Origin: Papilionanthe hookeriana x Papilionanthe teres
Lineage: Eukaryota > Streptophyta > Magnoliopsida > Asparagales > Orchidaceae
Length of the DNA stretch: 64,000 bases
NCBI GenBank assembly: GCA_022702705.1
Contig: CM040421.1
Span: forward strand, 63,052,197-63,116,196
Direction: 5' to 3'
In this document: piece after piece, positions 1 to 12,174 of the stretch
How positions within the stretch are numbered: the first letter of the stretch is position 1
Layout: each line of letters starts with the position of its first letter
Notes under the pieces: model-generated
Told to the model about the DNA's origin: nothing
The model's input: the letters and a program-made list of their open reading frames with translations, nothing else
Databases searched by the model: none
Program-made: the position numbers and the translations under genes

Positions 1-1995
1 AGGGAATTAAATAAATCAGAAAATCCCTATTTTTCTACTTATCCGAGTCGGCGCCGCGTCAACCTTAGCATCTCCGAAGCGCCGCGTGTCGTCTTCTAAT
101 TCGGCGCCGCCATCCGACTCACGCCATCCAGTGGCCTCGCGATTCACGTACCATCGCGCTGTCCAGCTCGATCCAGATCGTCCGCTCGATACACGCTCGA
201 TCCGACGGCTCCCAGTCATCGTCTACGACTGGTGTGCACCCGTGACCGTCAAACCCTAATTTCTCACTCGATTCTCAACAGATTTTCGTGTTCTTATGCT
301 CTATAGATTCGTCTTGAGGAGACGAACACATCCATACGGTAAACATGTATTTAAATTGACTCAAAGTACAAGGAGAATCTCTGGAAGCTCGGGAAGAAGA
401 GTGAGTTCATACCTTTGCTCAGAGAAGTGAAGCTTCGATCTGAGAGTTGTGTCACCTTCGATTGGGTCCAAGCAAGCTCCAGATGAAGTCCCTTGGCCTG
501 GTGAATTGTCTAGCTATGAAAGTGACCACAGCCGATCACAAAGCTTGGAGGCTGGAACAACTGGGTGGCCTGGGGATGGGGCTTTTAGTGGGAAACTTCT
601 CCTCTTGGTCCGGTGAAGGTGTAGGACCAGTCGAATTCAAGATTGATCCAACCGTGAAGAAGTGTCCTGGTTTTGAGCTAAAGTTCGAGCTCAAAATCGA
701 GCTCAACTCGGAGGGAATTGGGCCGGAATTCGGTGGGGATCAAGTGCTCTATGTGTGGAGAGTGATCCGGAATGATTTTGCGCGAGTTTCCTTAAGGTTT
801 GGTTCAAGCACCTCTCATGGCCGAGAGGAGGTGGTGTTTAAATAGGCATGGCCGGAGGCTCTCCCAGGGGTGGCCAAGGGTTGGGATCACCTGCTCTTGG
901 CATGGGAAGAACAGCCATGGTGGCCATCGGGCATGGGGCGACTCGAGAGGTGAGAATTCCAAGTTTGGGCTCACATGTGAACTCTCGGCCTGGTGGTTTC
1001 CGGCGGCTGTGGTGGCTGGCCGGCCAGGGTCAGGTCACCCTCAAGGTCAGGTGGGTCAGGGCTGGAAGCTTGTGCAGTCAATTGGGCCTTGCCATGTGTA
1101 AAGGGGGTGGCTTGGAATGGAATGGGGAAAAGGCCATTTTGGCTTGGTTTGGGTCAACCCATGTGTTTGGGCTGGGTTCACCTCCCCATGGCTGGCCTTG
1201 TGCTGAGAAAATCAGTTAGGCTAGCTGGTCAAAAGGTGGTGATGTCCTTATCCAAGAATATTTAGATTAAATCTTGGTTAAGGGGAAACATGCTTAAGGC
1301 TAATTACTTTTAGGAGGTGGTTAAAGGACCTCCTCCTTTTGCCATTTAAAGAGGGTTGACCACTTAGAAATCCTCATGGCTTGCCAATGGCTTACATGTG
1401 GCTTCATGGCTCCATGTGGCTTGGGAAAAGATTGGGTCAATTTCATAAAAAGGGATTTTGTGGATTTTGGCATTTTAATGGAAATTGTTATGGGGCTTGA
1501 TTTGGAATTGTTTAGTTGATGATTTTGAAACTTAGGGGTGATTTTGATTAAATGGATGATGAGGGGAAGTGTCATGTGGGCTTTGGATGAATTTGGGCTT
1601 TTGAATTTGATGGAAGTGGGCTTTTAGGAAGGTTTAAGGGAAGTGGGCTTTTTGATTTTAGGATGGGCATTTGGGTGAAAATTTTGTGAAGGACCATGTC
1701 AAATAAATGTTGGGTTTGATTTATGGATGTGTCATGAGTGATTTGAAGCAAGTTGGGAGTGATTTGGGTTTGATTTGGGTTGGATTTGGGCTTTTTTGGT
1801 AAGTGGGCCAAGGTGGGTCAAAATGGGCTAACATGGGCCAATGTTGGGCTAGGGTTGAAATTGATGTAAAATAAATGTTGGGAAATGTTTATGGGAGTGT
1901 TTCAAAGAGGTTTTGGCTTTGGTTGGGTTTTGATTTTGAGGTTTGGGTTTATTTGGGTTAGGCTTGGGTTTAGGTCGAAATCGGGCTTTTTGATT
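1..1995 (-). repeat. Partial Tat-family LTR, minus orientation (arm 1 of the large hairpin)
   Basis: This stretch is collinear with 18505-20500 inside the LTR of element 1 and with about 31527-33480 in the LTR of element 2. It includes a GC-rich block at about 40-250, a TATA-like box near 840 and a G/T-rich, C-poor tract from about 1560. It lacks both LTR termini: the left side leaves the window and the right side ends at a head-to-head junction. Open frames here, such as 447-845 and 848-1219, lie antisense to the element and have no recognisable domain, so they are not called as genes. Confidence 0.85.
835..846 (-). promoter_or_regulatory. TATA-like box of Tat LTR
   Basis: On the minus strand this reads CCTATTTAAACA. 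The same box sits at the equivalent place in the other LTR copies (19335-19345, 32366-32376, and 3174-3184 on the plus strand), always about 2.3 kb from the TGTTGACC end where that end is present. The position suits the U3/R boundary. Transcription itself is inferred. Confidence 0.5.
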
Positions 1996-2035
1996 TCCAA
2001 GCCCCACTCAAATTCAACCCAAAATCAAAAAGCCC
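1983..2035. repeat. Centre of the large inverted repeat (27-nt spacer)
   Basis: GGGCTTTTTGATT (1983-1995) is followed by a 27-base spacer and then AATCAAAAAGCCC (2023-2035). The flanking arms remain complementary outwards, 1-1995 against about 2023-4022, with visible substitutions and indels. The spacer belongs to the inverted arm only: it matches the sequence after 20495 in the intact LTR. Confidence 0.9.
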
Positions 2036-3173
2036 AATTTTGACCTAAACCTAAACCTAGCCCAAATAGGCCCAAACCTCAAAATCAAAACCCAACCAAA
2101 GCCAAAACCTCTTTGAAACACTCCCATAAACATTTCCCAACATTTATTTCACATCAATTTCAACCTAGCCCAACATTGGCCCAAGTTAGCCCAATTTGAC
2201 CTATATTGGCCCATTCACCAAAAAGCCCAAATCCAACCCAATTCAAACCCAAACCACCCCAAATTTGCTCCAAACCACTCATGACACATCCCTAAAGCAA
2301 ACTCAACAATTATTTGGCCCAACCTCTTTACAAAATTCCCATCCATAAATTCATTTTTAAACTTAAAGGCCCATTCCTTAAACCATTTTAAAAGCCCATC
2401 TTTTACCACATCCAAAGGCCCAAAATTGGTCCCAAAGCCCATATGACATTTCCCCTCATCATACTTTCAATTAAACTCAATACCTAAGTCCTAAATTCAT
2501 CATCAAATCATCCCAAATCAAGCCTTATCCAAGTTCTCATTAAATTATCAAAAGAATCCCAAAACCCATTTTCATGAAATTGACTAAACCTTTCCCCAGA
2601 GCCAAAGGTGAGCCATGAAGCCATGCATGAGCCACATGTGAGCCATGAGAGCCTTGGACACTCCACCATGCCATATTGGGTAAGAAGAGGGAGGGCTTTC
2701 CTTAATCCCTAAAGCTCATTAGCCTTAATCATGATTCACCTAAACTTAAATTTAATCCAAATATATTTGGATGGAGACTTCTCCATGCCAAACCAGCTGA
2801 TCCCTTTGATCCCCCACGGCACCCAAAGCAACCTTGAAGGGTGCACCAAGCCTAAATGGGTGGATTGACCCATTTAGACTCAAAACTAGCCATGCCCCAT
2901 TCTACTTTGGATCAAAGCCTTTACACATGGCAATTGCCGATTGCTTGCACCAAGTCCAGCCCACGACCACGACCTTGAGGGTAACCCATGCACGGCCGGC
3001 CGGCCACCCGGTCGTCGGAAAACACCATGCCCGAGACCTTGGGAGAGGCCAAGCTTTGGAATTCTACCTTGCTGAGCTGCCCCATGCCCAATGGCCACCA
3101 TGGCTCGTTCTTCTCCTCACCTAAGCGAGCTGATCCCGGCCCTCGACTCCCCACGGGAGGCCCTACGGCCTCT

Positions 3174-3184
3174 CCTATTTAAAC
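3174..3184 (+). promoter_or_regulatory. TATA-like box of Tat LTR (element 3)
   Basis: CCTATTTAAAC lies on the plus strand in a GC-rich context, at the position equivalent to the box in the other LTR copies. Confidence 0.5.
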
Positions 3185-5699
3185 CCCTCACCCTCTCGGC
3201 CAAAGGAGATGTTGAACCGGACCATACCAAAACTCGCCAAAATCACTCCTCACTCCCCTCCGGACTTAGAGCAATTGATCCCCACTTTGTTCTCCTGCTT
3301 TAATCCCCAGCCGATTGAGCTCGATTTTGGAGCTCGATTCCCGGGCCGAACGGGACACTCTCGAATCCTTCACCAAAATCAAATTAAACTCACCTACACC
3401 TTCACCGGGCCAAGAGAAGAAGTTTTCCGAGTGAAAGCCCCCTCTCCAGGGCCACCCCGGTTGTTCCGGACTCCAAAGGTTGTGATCGGCTCGGTGGAAA
3501 TCATACCTAAACAATTCACGAAGCCGAGGGACTTCATGCGGAGCTTGCTTGGACCCAATCGAACGTGACACAACCCTCGGATCGAAGCTTCACTTCTCCG
3601 AGCAAAGGTATGAACTCCCTCTTCGCCCGAGCTTCGATCAATTCTCCATTTTGATTGGCTTGATTTCATAGCATGTTCACCGTATGGATGTGTTCGTCTC
3701 TTCGAGACGAATCCATAGAGCATAAGAACACGAAAATCCTTTGAGAATCGAGTGAGTTCTTAGGGTTAGAGTGTGGACGGTCACGGGATCGCACCAGTCG
3801 TAGACGATGACCGAGAACCGTCGGATCGCGCGTGTATCGGATGGACGACTTGGATTGCGTCGGACCGGCGGATGGTACGTGAACCGCGGGGCCCGGACAG
3901 CCGAGTCGGATGGCGGCGCCGAATCGGGGAGCGACGCGTGTCGATTCGGAGCCGCCGAGGTTGAGTCGGCGCCGACGTGGATAAGTAGGAAAATAGGTTA
4001 TTTTCTTATTTATTTAATCCCTAAACTTCAAAAATGCATATCTTTGTGTAGAAAAATCACAAAAATAAAATAAAAATACTCTCTTGCTCGGTGAACGAGA
4101 GGAGAATAATGTGGAAAAGAAATTAATTAATTTTGTCTAGTACTTTATTTTTAATTAATTATTTACTCCCTGCATTGTTTTAATTCTCCATGCATTCATA
4201 CAATTCACCATGGCATGAGACCATAGGGCTTTTGAAGCCTACGAACTTGGGAACATTCCACTGAATTTTCCAAGGTCGAGAGGCCATCTCTGTGAAAAGT
4301 TATTAATTTTTCAAATGCATGTTGCTGTTTTGAGTATTTTAATTCCAAAAATTAGCATATTGTCAAATAAATTCTAGGAAAATTTGGTGATGTTCCTTAT
4401 GACCAGAGAACCCTAGAAAAAATAGGACTTGAGTTAATTCACTCAGATTAACCCTAATTGGCCTAAATACCCAAAATTGAACTTTAATTAATTAGAGTTA
4501 ACCATAGATCAAATTGACTTGAAATCAATTCTCCACTGACCTTTAGGATCAGAGGAATCCACCATAAAAATTTCAAGTCGATTGGACTTGGTTAGCCCCA
4601 TCAAATGGGTTGATTAAGCCACTTAGCCAAAATTAAACTTTAAAATTTCATAACTTTTAAAATACTTTTCAAAAATTCACCAAATTGGTTTTGAAGCCTC
4701 TCTGATATCAGGGGAATTCAAGAAAATTAAAATTACAATTTTCTAAAAAAGTTGATTTTTTATCATTATTTTAATATTTTAATAATTAAAAAATAATAAA
4801 AATTACAAAAATAATAAAATTCACCAAAATGTCACATTTAGAATTCTAACCACTTAGGAACAAACCCCATATTTTTCTTATGCTCTAGGTTGAGATATTA
4901 AATTTTAAATCCTTGGGGTAATTTTTAAAATTAAAAAAATACATTTTCTAGCATTTCCACTAAAATAATTCCAATAAATTAAGGAAAAATCAGAAAATTG
5001 TAAAATTTGGTTCTCTTGAATCCTTGATATCAGAGAGAATTTTAAAAATTATAAAATTCATTTTTCAACTTATATTCTATTTTTTAAATTAATTAATACT
5101 CCAGAACTTAAAATAATTTTAATAAATAAAATATAATTCAAAAAATCACAAAAATTGGTCCAAGTGGTCCTCTGGTCATTAGGAATGTCCCATAATTTTC
5201 TTAAGGATAGAAACTTCCCCTTGGTCATGTTATTGAATTTTCCTTGGAAATTCCTATTTTTCACTAAAAATAATTATATAAATAAATTAAATATAGAAAA
5301 ATCACATTTTCTCCTCTAATGTCTTGATTGACATGTGAGTAAAGTCACATAAAAATTTTAAACTCATTTGAGCTCAATTTGGTAAGTTATGAAATTATTA
5401 AGCTTAAAGGGCAAATTGGTAATTAAAACTTTAATCCCTTAATTAAAATTTTAGGTTTAATTAATATGGGTGGGTAAAACATTTGATACTTAGGTTGATT
5501 TTGGATGTTTGAAACTTAGGTAATCAAAGGGTAGAAACCCATCAAACAATTTGAGAATAATTAAAATAAACCTTAATTAAATAATTGATTAAATTTGGAA
5601 GGCTAATAAAATGAGAATTATTCAAATAGGGATAATATCATTAAGAGATTTATTCTTTAATTTAAATATCCCTAGATTAATCACTTCAGTAATACTTAA

Positions 5700-6010
5700 T
5701 TTTAAAAATTTAAAATACTAAAAGACTTAATAATTAAATTATAATTAAAACATCAAATTAAATTGATCTAAATTAAACTAAATTAAAATTAAAGAAAAAT
5801 AATAAAATTAAATAAGAACTAAATCAAACTAAATTAAAAGAAATTAAATCAAAATTAAATAAAAATCAAACTAAATTAAATTAAAATTAAAATTAAGGAA
5901 TTAAATCAAAATTAAAACTAAATAAAATTAAAATTAAAATTAAAATTAAGAATTAAATTAAATTAAATTAAATAAACTAAACTAAATTAAATTAAGTCAA
6001 ATAAATCAAA
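5700..6010. repeat. AATTA-type pentanucleotide-rich tract in LTR
   Basis: Degenerate runs of AATTAAATTAAA. It is the inverted counterpart of the (ATTTA)n tracts at 16440-16740 and 29474-29752, but more interrupted. Confidence 0.8.
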
Positions 6011-8128
6011 TGTAATACCATTCAAAGACATAACATAAATCTAAAAATAACTTGAACACTATTCCAAACTTAAATCATTAATTTGAACTTAAATTTGAAT
6101 CACAAATCATTAAATATCATTTTGCCCTTAGGAGCTTTTACTATTATAACTCCTAAATGGAGTATCAAGTGAAATGTCACTTCACTCATAAGGATATTCA
6201 AACATCCTAATTCACTGAGCAAGAAATAAAACTTAACTTAAACACCCTGGATGATTAATTCACTTGCACGATAGAATTCATTTGGACTTAGGACAATTCT
6301 CGAAATATTGAAAAGATGTTTAAGATTCGTCTTAAACACTTTCTCGATATGATGGAATGTCCTTGAGAACAAATTGAGCTTAGTTGTTCTTTGGTGAAGA
6401 AAATCATCCTTAAAACCAAAATTGAAGACCTAGACGTCATAGGAATGACTAGCTATAGGATTAGGATTTTGGTAGAAAACCATAACCCTTCCCTTAGCTT
6501 TACCTAGAAATTGCTATAAATGCTTAAATGCTCTAAATTGTATTTTAAGTGCGGCTTGGGATGACGGGAAGACCCTCCAGGTACGCTTTTATTTTATTGC
6601 AATTTACTTTATTGCAATTTATTTAATCGCATCGCACTTACTTTTCTTGCATGATAAACAATCGTTGCATGAAAACCTACACCTTTAGGATAGTCCCTAA
6701 AACTCGAAACCAAAACTAAATTAAAAGTCTTTACAAGATAAAATTCACCGCCACAACATTTCAAAATATAAGACAACTCAAAATTTAATCACAAACAGAA
6801 CAACAAAACTACAACTACAATTAAATTAAAACGTCTTGTTGGATGATCGGGAATACCTCGGATGATATAACCTACGTGTTGCTAACGGGATTTCCCACGG
6901 TCTAAAAGAAAGTGTGGAACTCATTCAGTTGAGTTTAGCAAATTCATCTGGACTAAGTGAATCCGATAAAAATAACGATGCCGGAAGGATGGAACCGTGG
7001 GATCTTAACCGGTGTTGTTATAATCAACTTTAAGATTTGTTTAATTAAAATATTAAAAACACCTGGATCTTAAGATTTTTCTCTAAACCAGAACACTTTT
7101 CTCGTCTCCTGATTTATGACTTCTAAAACTAAACCTCTGCAACAACAAGGAGCTCGGAGCATGGTGGGCAGCACGACCATCGTCATCGACAAAACCTGAG
7201 TCTACTTCAGCAAAACTTTCCTTAGAATTAAATAACCAAGCTATAGGACTTCGAGGTAGTTTGCCGGGTGCAACATAAATCCTCAACTCTTCGTTAGGCA
7301 TTTGCATGATCATGTCATGTAAATTAAGCCCTAATCGGTCTTAGGATTCCGAGGTAGTCGTCCGATACGACATAAACCCTCACATCTTCGAGGCTATTCG
7401 TATGATTTTATCATACAAATATAAGTCCTAACTAATTAAAATTGGCAAGATCAAAACATTAAATAAACATTAGGACTTTCCTAAATTCAAGCCAAACAAT
7501 AGGATAGTCGGGAAATTACCGAAGTTCGCTTCGAATTGTAATTTCTCCTACCTTTCTTCCTTTGAATTCCCAAGATATAATGTTCCAAATTTGATCCATT
7601 CCCTATTGAAATTCCAAGATTCAATCCATTGAAAACTTAAACTTTGAAATTCTTGAGAGCAGAACTACTGATTATTATCGAGAGTTTTCTTAGGTGATTC
7701 CCGTCACTTAAGATGTAATTAACTATAGGGGCTTGCCCTTATAGGGAATTTTAAGAACCTAGGTAATATAAACCCCGTTTAATGTTTTCATATTAAACGA
7801 GGGAATTTGTCGGCTTATAAAATTGGTTCGCGGACCAAACGGATGTCACAAATCTTCTAGTTTATTTAATCGAGCCCCATCATCGAAGCAATGTGTCTAT
7901 TCTTCGGGATAGATACATGGTTTATGGTGCGGTGCTCGTTTATATAAACTATTCGGGATGTGAGATCAGTTTGATTTCATATCTTAAAATTTTCAAATTT
8001 AAAATTATTTTCAAAATCAAATATTACTTTTCAAATTATTTATTTAAATTAAATTAAAATTCGCCGACAATTTCTGTAGGCGACCCCCTTTTCAAAATAA
8101 AACACCAAAACCTAAAAATATGCCGACA

Positions 8129-9089
8129 TGGTTTTCCTTTACTTTGCTTTTGATGACCACATCGTCCACGTAGCATTCGACTTGATTGTGGATGAGATCA
8201 TCAAAAATTCTTGTCATCGCTCTCTGGTAGGTTGCTCCCGCATTCTTCGATCCAAATGGCATCACCGTGTAGCAATATACTCCGATCGGCGTTCGAATGC
8301 CGTAAGTTTTTCATCTTCTGGAGCCATTTTTATCCGGTTGTATCCTCGAAGATCCATCCATGAATGAGAATATTTCATGTGTTGAAGCGATGTCGATCAT
8401 TAATTCGGGATCGGTAGAGGAAATTCATCTTTTGGACATGCTTTGTTTAAATCTCCGAAATCCACACAAATTCTAATCCGACCATTCTTCTTCCCGATCG
8501 GTACCACATTGGCTAACCAAGTCGGGTATTGTTCTTCACGGACAAATTTAGCGTCTATTAGCTTTTTAACTTCGACTATGACTTGTTGTTCGATTTCTAG
8601 ACGCATTCTTCTGGGGCCTTGTCTGATTGGAACAGAAGCAGGATCCACCCCTAGCTTATGGACTGCGACCTCTGGAGCTAAACCTGGCATCTCATCGTAG
8701 CTCCAAGCAAAACAGTCTTTAAATTCCATTAATAACTTGATTATTTCTTCGGAGTCTTCTTTATTAAGTAAGGAGCTAACAAAGGTAGGTCTAGGTTCTT
8801 TGCTAGTACCTAAGTTAACTTCCGTTAACTCATCTATTGTAGATTTGATCTCTTCTTCGAATTCTGGTGAAGCGTCTCCGATTTGTAAATCTTCGAGTTC
8901 TTCTCGTAGTTTCCATGCGGTTTTCATTAGACTCGCAAGTGACAACCATGCAAAACTCGCATCGTCAACCGATCCTACTCGTGCCGAATCCGAGACCATG
9001 TTTTGAATTGGGTGGACGACCGGAGTTATTCCATAAATTTTCAAAATGTTGTGATCGACCTTTTGTCCATTGTCGAGGTAAGAAACCAC
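8129..9089 (-). pseudogene. Reverse transcriptase, N-terminal half, broken (element 1)
   Basis: In the intact element this domain copies element RNA into cDNA. The open part (8400-9089) begins with the protease-RT linker and ends with the RT fingers: residues read NVVPIGKKNGRIRICVDFGD followed by LNKACPKDEFPLPIP, typical of Tat-lineage RT. A stop at 8400 and at least two further frame changes follow. In the next frames FSFMDG, VMPFGSKNAGATYQRAM and YVDDVV can be read down to about 8160. The YVDD catalytic motif is therefore intact in sequence but not in frame. Coding ends at 8129 where a plus-strand LTR terminus begins. The domain is non-functional as it stands. Confidence 0.88.
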
Positions 9090-9600
9090 GCTGAATTAAA
9101 TTTTGAACACAGGGAGAATACCACTCAAAAGGCAATTCCATTAATTCTGATGAAGTAGCATCTTCAAATTGTACATTGTTTTCAGCTTTGGAGGAAGGAG
9201 CACCACGGTAGAATTTGATGGGCTTTGCACCACCGCTACGTACCTCTTTGACCTCCATACCCTCGATTTTATTAGAATGGATCGGGGTCGTGGTCATAAG
9301 TATGTACATAGTGGTTAATCTTCTCGTACATCGATTTATATTCTTCGTTTCTTTCATCTTCGAGAGGGATTCTGAATTGCGGCTTCTTCCGACTTATTGT
9401 CGTTGCTTCTTGTTTGATTTCTTTTTCTTCTTCAGAACTATCTTCCCAATCAACATTGATGGTTGGTTTCCTTTGTCCAACTGTCCTAACGTCTCTGCCA
9501 CGACCTCGTCCCCGGCCTCGACCTCGGATGCGAGTTGTGGAGAAACCTTCACCATCTCGCCGTAAGGGAGTGGTGAGTGAGCCGTTGGACTAGAATTTCA
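8965..9600 (-). pseudogene. Protease-RT linker of element 1
   Basis: The frame at 8965-9357 contains PIKFYRGAPSS, FEWYSPCVQNLIQRGFLPRQ and NSKHGLGFG, conserved almost unchanged in element 2 (21960-22363). Upstream, at about 9495-9545, the minus strand encodes an Arg/Gly-rich run. The segment lies between protease and RT, overlaps the RT frame at its end, and has no known enzymatic motif. I read it as the polyprotein spacer. Confidence 0.7.
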
Positions 9601-9614
9601 GGTTCTTCGTTGTC

Positions 9615-10205
9615 TCAATTTTCCTTTGCTTCATTTGTTATGGTATCTCCGGAGAAGATTTTTTCTTCTGGAGGTGCATAATAAGTCGCATCTTCATGGA
9701 TTCCAATTTCATGTACGGAGAATGGTTGTAAGTCACCTTTGATGCACTCGTTCCCCTCCATCGTAGTATTTGATGCACCGATGTAGAGATGATGGTACCA
9801 TCCGGTTTTCATGTATCCATGGTCGGCTCGGTAGAGCGTTGAACGACGTTTCGAATCAATTATGTGAAATTTCGCGGTTGTCTTTGCTAAGTCACCGGTC
9901 TTCATTAGCAGTGTTATTGAGCCGAGGGCTCTTTCTCCTTTCTGGTTGAATCCTCTTAATAACATTTTGTCCGCTTCGAGCTCGCAAGCATCAATTTCCA
10001 AGTATGCTAGCGTTCGAAGATTCATTATATTGATTGATGCTCCTGGATCCACCAATACTCTGGAGAGTGTAAACTTCCTAATTGTAACTGAAATGTACAA
10101 GGGTCGGTTGTGGTCCGTCGTCCCAAGTAGTAGGTCATTGTCCGTGAAGGTAACACCTCGTCGTTCCTTTAACGAGCAAACCTCATCTAAGGAATCTCCG
10201 GCCAT
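9615..10205 (-). pseudogene. Retropepsin-like aspartic protease, frameshifted (element 1)
   Basis: This domain cleaves the polyprotein. The frame shows VTFTDNDLLLG, RPLYISVTI and LVDPGASINIMN, with the catalytic DPGAS at residues 53-57, as in Ty3/gypsy proteases where D-S/T/P-G-A is usual. The second half drifts out of frame after KFHIIDS. Element 2 shows what is expected there, including LLGRPWIHE, the conserved C-terminal flap region. The catalytic Asp is kept, but the domain is interrupted. Confidence 0.88.
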
Positions 10206-10210
10206 TCGAG

Positions 10211-11401
10211 CTAAGCAAATTTCCGGATCAAGTAAGGCCTTAATCGAGCTTCTCTCATCTCTTTTGATAAGATGAGAGCGTCGTAGATGCTCAGTTTGGC
10301 TGGTAGTTTCCTAAGATGGGCTAGCACGTTGTAGTCCACTTTGTTTTCATGTGCCTCGTTTTCTTCTCGAATGGGTATTTCTTCTGCCGGGGTTGGTTCT
10401 TCCTGAACAACCACTTGCTTTCCCTTGTCCTTTGGACCCATTCTCGGAGGTAGAACTCTTCCACTTCTTAAGTTGACTTCTGTGATTTCTTCTGAATTTA
10501 GCATTGAGTTTGCTGATGTGTCCTTCTGAATTGGAACGACAGGTTCTTCAGGATTAGCTTCGGAGTCTGAAGGCTCTAACTCTATTGTGACTGGAACTCC
10601 TCGAAACTCGCAAATAGATTTGTTGCTTGTTGAACTCTCGTAGCCTCCCTGGTGGATGTCTTCTTTGTCGTTGTGATTGTCGAGATTGTGTATGATTTGA
10701 GAATTGTCATTTGTATCGGAATCGACGTCCGGATTAGGTTGATTGTCGCTAGTTACGTAATCGTTAGAAACAGTCAAAACGTAGCCAACGCCATAACCCT
10801 CATCATTATAAGATCCCACCGGAGTGAGCAAATAATCATACAGAGTCAGAGGTTCGAGGAATTTCTCCCCCGAATCGGAAACAACTATCCTAGGATAAGC
10901 AGCCCCTAGTCTAGCCTTAAGAGCCTCGGTCTCCTCTTCTTCGTCAATTTTCTTCTTTTCTTCAGTTGTCTCTTGTTGAGGTTGTTCTTCTATCGCAAGT
11001 GATAGCGCCGACTTGACAGTTTTCGAACTCTGAATTGAAGCTCGCACCGAAGCGGTTTGGATGTGATCCAAAATCTTCTTCGAAGACTTTGTCCAAGCGG
11101 TAGTCCATCCATCATCAGTCGCATAGGGATCTATCGGAACAATGAAATCCGTCGAGATAACATTGACGGAACCTCCTTTCTGGGGTTCCTTCATGTATTC
11201 TTTTGGGATCGTTATATTCCCTTTCCGAAGATTGTCGTTGAGCCAACTTTTGAAGGTAATACAATCTTCTATCTTGTGCCCAAGCATCCGGTGGTAAGGG
11301 CAAAAGTTGGGATCACCTTTCTTGTCGACTTCTTCTGGTCTTTTAGGCTCTGGCAGCTGGAAATCTGGAGTCTTCATCGAGCTGCGGAACATTTTCGGCA
11401 C
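10211..11401 (-). CDS. Gag C-terminus with CCHC-like zinc knuckle and acidic linker (element 1)
   Basis: This is a 396-residue open frame, the longest in the Tat elements. Residues 34-47 read CPYHRMLGHKIEDC, a C-x2-H-x4-H-x4-C arrangement typical of the gag zinc knuckle in Tat-lineage elements, which binds element RNA. The rest is acidic and Ser/Glu-rich (about residues 140-290), then VNLRSGRVLPPR and a C-terminal KLSIYDALILSKEMREA motif just ahead of protease. Element 2 carries the same protein in two overlapping frames (23219-24438). It is probably one internal piece of gag-pol rather than a free-standing protein. Confidence 0.8.
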   Translation of the reverse strand: MPKMFRSSMKTPDFQLPEPKRPEEVDKKGDPNFCPYHRMLGHKIEDCITFKSWLNDNLRKGNITIPKEYMKEPQKGGSVNVISTDFIVPIDPYATDDGWTTAWTKSSKKILDHIQTASVRASIQSSKTVKSALSLAIEEQPQQETTEEKKKIDEEEETEALKARLGAAYPRIVVSDSGEKFLEPLTLYDYLLTPVGSYNDEGYGVGYVLTVSNDYVTSDNQPNPDVDSDTNDNSQIIHNLDNHNDKEDIHQGGYESSTSNKSICEFRGVPVTIELEPSDSEANPEEPVVPIQKDTSANSMLNSEEITEVNLRSGRVLPPRMGPKDKGKQVVVQEEPTPAEEIPIREENEAHENKVDYNVLAHLRKLPAKLSIYDALILSKEMREARLRPYLIRKFA

Positions 11402-11430
11402 TGCCTCATTCTTGAACGGATACTCCCTGC

Positions 11431-12170
11431 TCAGGAACTCCCTAAACGTACGTTGTGGATGAGGCGGTTGTTCATACTCGTTGAGATGACCGATAGCCGG
11501 GTCGGGATTGCTGGTAATTCGTTGAGGTTGCTCGCGGCCGTTCGACGATATTTGTATCGGTTGCTTGCCTTTATCGACCGCTGCGACGATCCCGGACTTC
11601 TTTCAAAAGTTTTCACGGGCTTCGTTTGTCCGCTTTATCTGGTGAAACTTAATTGCTTCGCCTCCTCTTGCAAGCTTTCGGCCTTGCTTAACAACTTCTC
11701 GAAAGTCTTAATAGTAAATCCCTTGAGGAGAAGTGCTATCGGGCCATGGATGCTCTTAAGTAAAATGCCGACTGCATGCTGTTCTTGTAACTGTGGCTCA
11801 CACTTCATACTTAGGTTCCTCCATCGAAGTATGTAGTCCACCAAGGTTTCATTCGGCTTCTGTTTCTCTACCACTAAATCACCTATAGTGATGTGGTGCT
11901 GAGCTCCGGCAAATCGCTCGATGAAGAGGTTCTCTAATTCTGAAAATGTCTTCACCGAACCGTTTGGTAATTCCGCATACCAATCAAAGGCAATCCCCGA
12001 CAAGTCGTCGACAAATTGTCGAAGAGTAGAGCATCACTTCCGCCGGCATTGCAACAACTGGCACGAAAATGTACAACATGCTGCCGAGGGTTTCCGGTTC
12101 CATCAAAGGTCTTGAACAGAGGTGGTACAAAGCCTTTCGGATATTTAACAGCGTCGAATTCTTCAGGGTA
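11431..12170 (-). pseudogene. Gag core (retrotransposon gag domain), frameshifted (element 1)
   Basis: The capsid-like domain builds the particle. Frame 11635-12003 reads GIAFDWYAELPNGSVKTF, FIERFAG, LVDYILRWRNLSMKCEP and FTIKTFEKLLSKAESLQ, the usual retrotransposon gag pattern. The preceding part, with a FKTFDG-type motif and GNPRQHV, is in another frame at about 12010-12170. The C-terminal remainder (11431-11616) is in a third. Confidence 0.85.
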
Positions 12171-12174
12171 AGGT

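Larger units (their letters stand above)
1996..8128 (+). mobile_element. Tat-family LTR, plus orientation, 5' truncated (element 3, 3' LTR)
   Basis: This is the reverse complement of 14325-20520, the LTR of element 1. It ends at 8128 in GCCGACA, the same LTR terminus seen next to the primer-binding site of element 1 at 14325. The sequence beyond 8128 is reverse-transcriptase coding sequence of element 1, so this end looks like the outer 3' LTR boundary of a plus-strand element inserted there. The expected target duplicate is TGGTT (8129-8133), with its mate outside the window. About 1.2 kb of the LTR start, including the TGTTGACC terminus, is missing, replaced by the head-to-head junction near 2009. 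The stretch from 4080 to 8100 is AT-rich, non-coding LTR sequence. Confidence 0.8.

Noticed and set aside
398..416. Possible splice donor AAG/GTATGA in the Tat LTR leader (also near 3606 and 18920)
   Set aside because: Conserved in most copies, but no matching acceptor or intron could be shown by sequence reading alone, and the copy at 31940 has lost it.
447..1265. Several overlapping plus-strand open frames, with similar ones at 19298-19811
   Set aside because: They lie inside the Tat LTR, antisense to the element, in a GC-rich stretch with few stops. Frames shift between copies and show no domain or codon bias.
1..4022. Assembly or read-folding artefact as the cause of the large hairpin
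   Set aside because: The arms are clearly diverged and the inverted arm continues as a distinct LTR copy to 8128; kept as a finding, with a long-read check advised.
8128..9094. Plus-strand open frames over the RT region (8128-8367, 8443-8700, 8737-9006)
   Set aside because: Shadows of the minus-strand RT coding sequence; the minus strand carries the recognisable YVDD and fingers motifs.
10652..11836. Plus-strand open frames opposite gag, including 11057-11836 (259 codons)
   Set aside because: Antisense to the conserved zinc knuckle and gag core; no recognisable domain, and the frames break in element 2.
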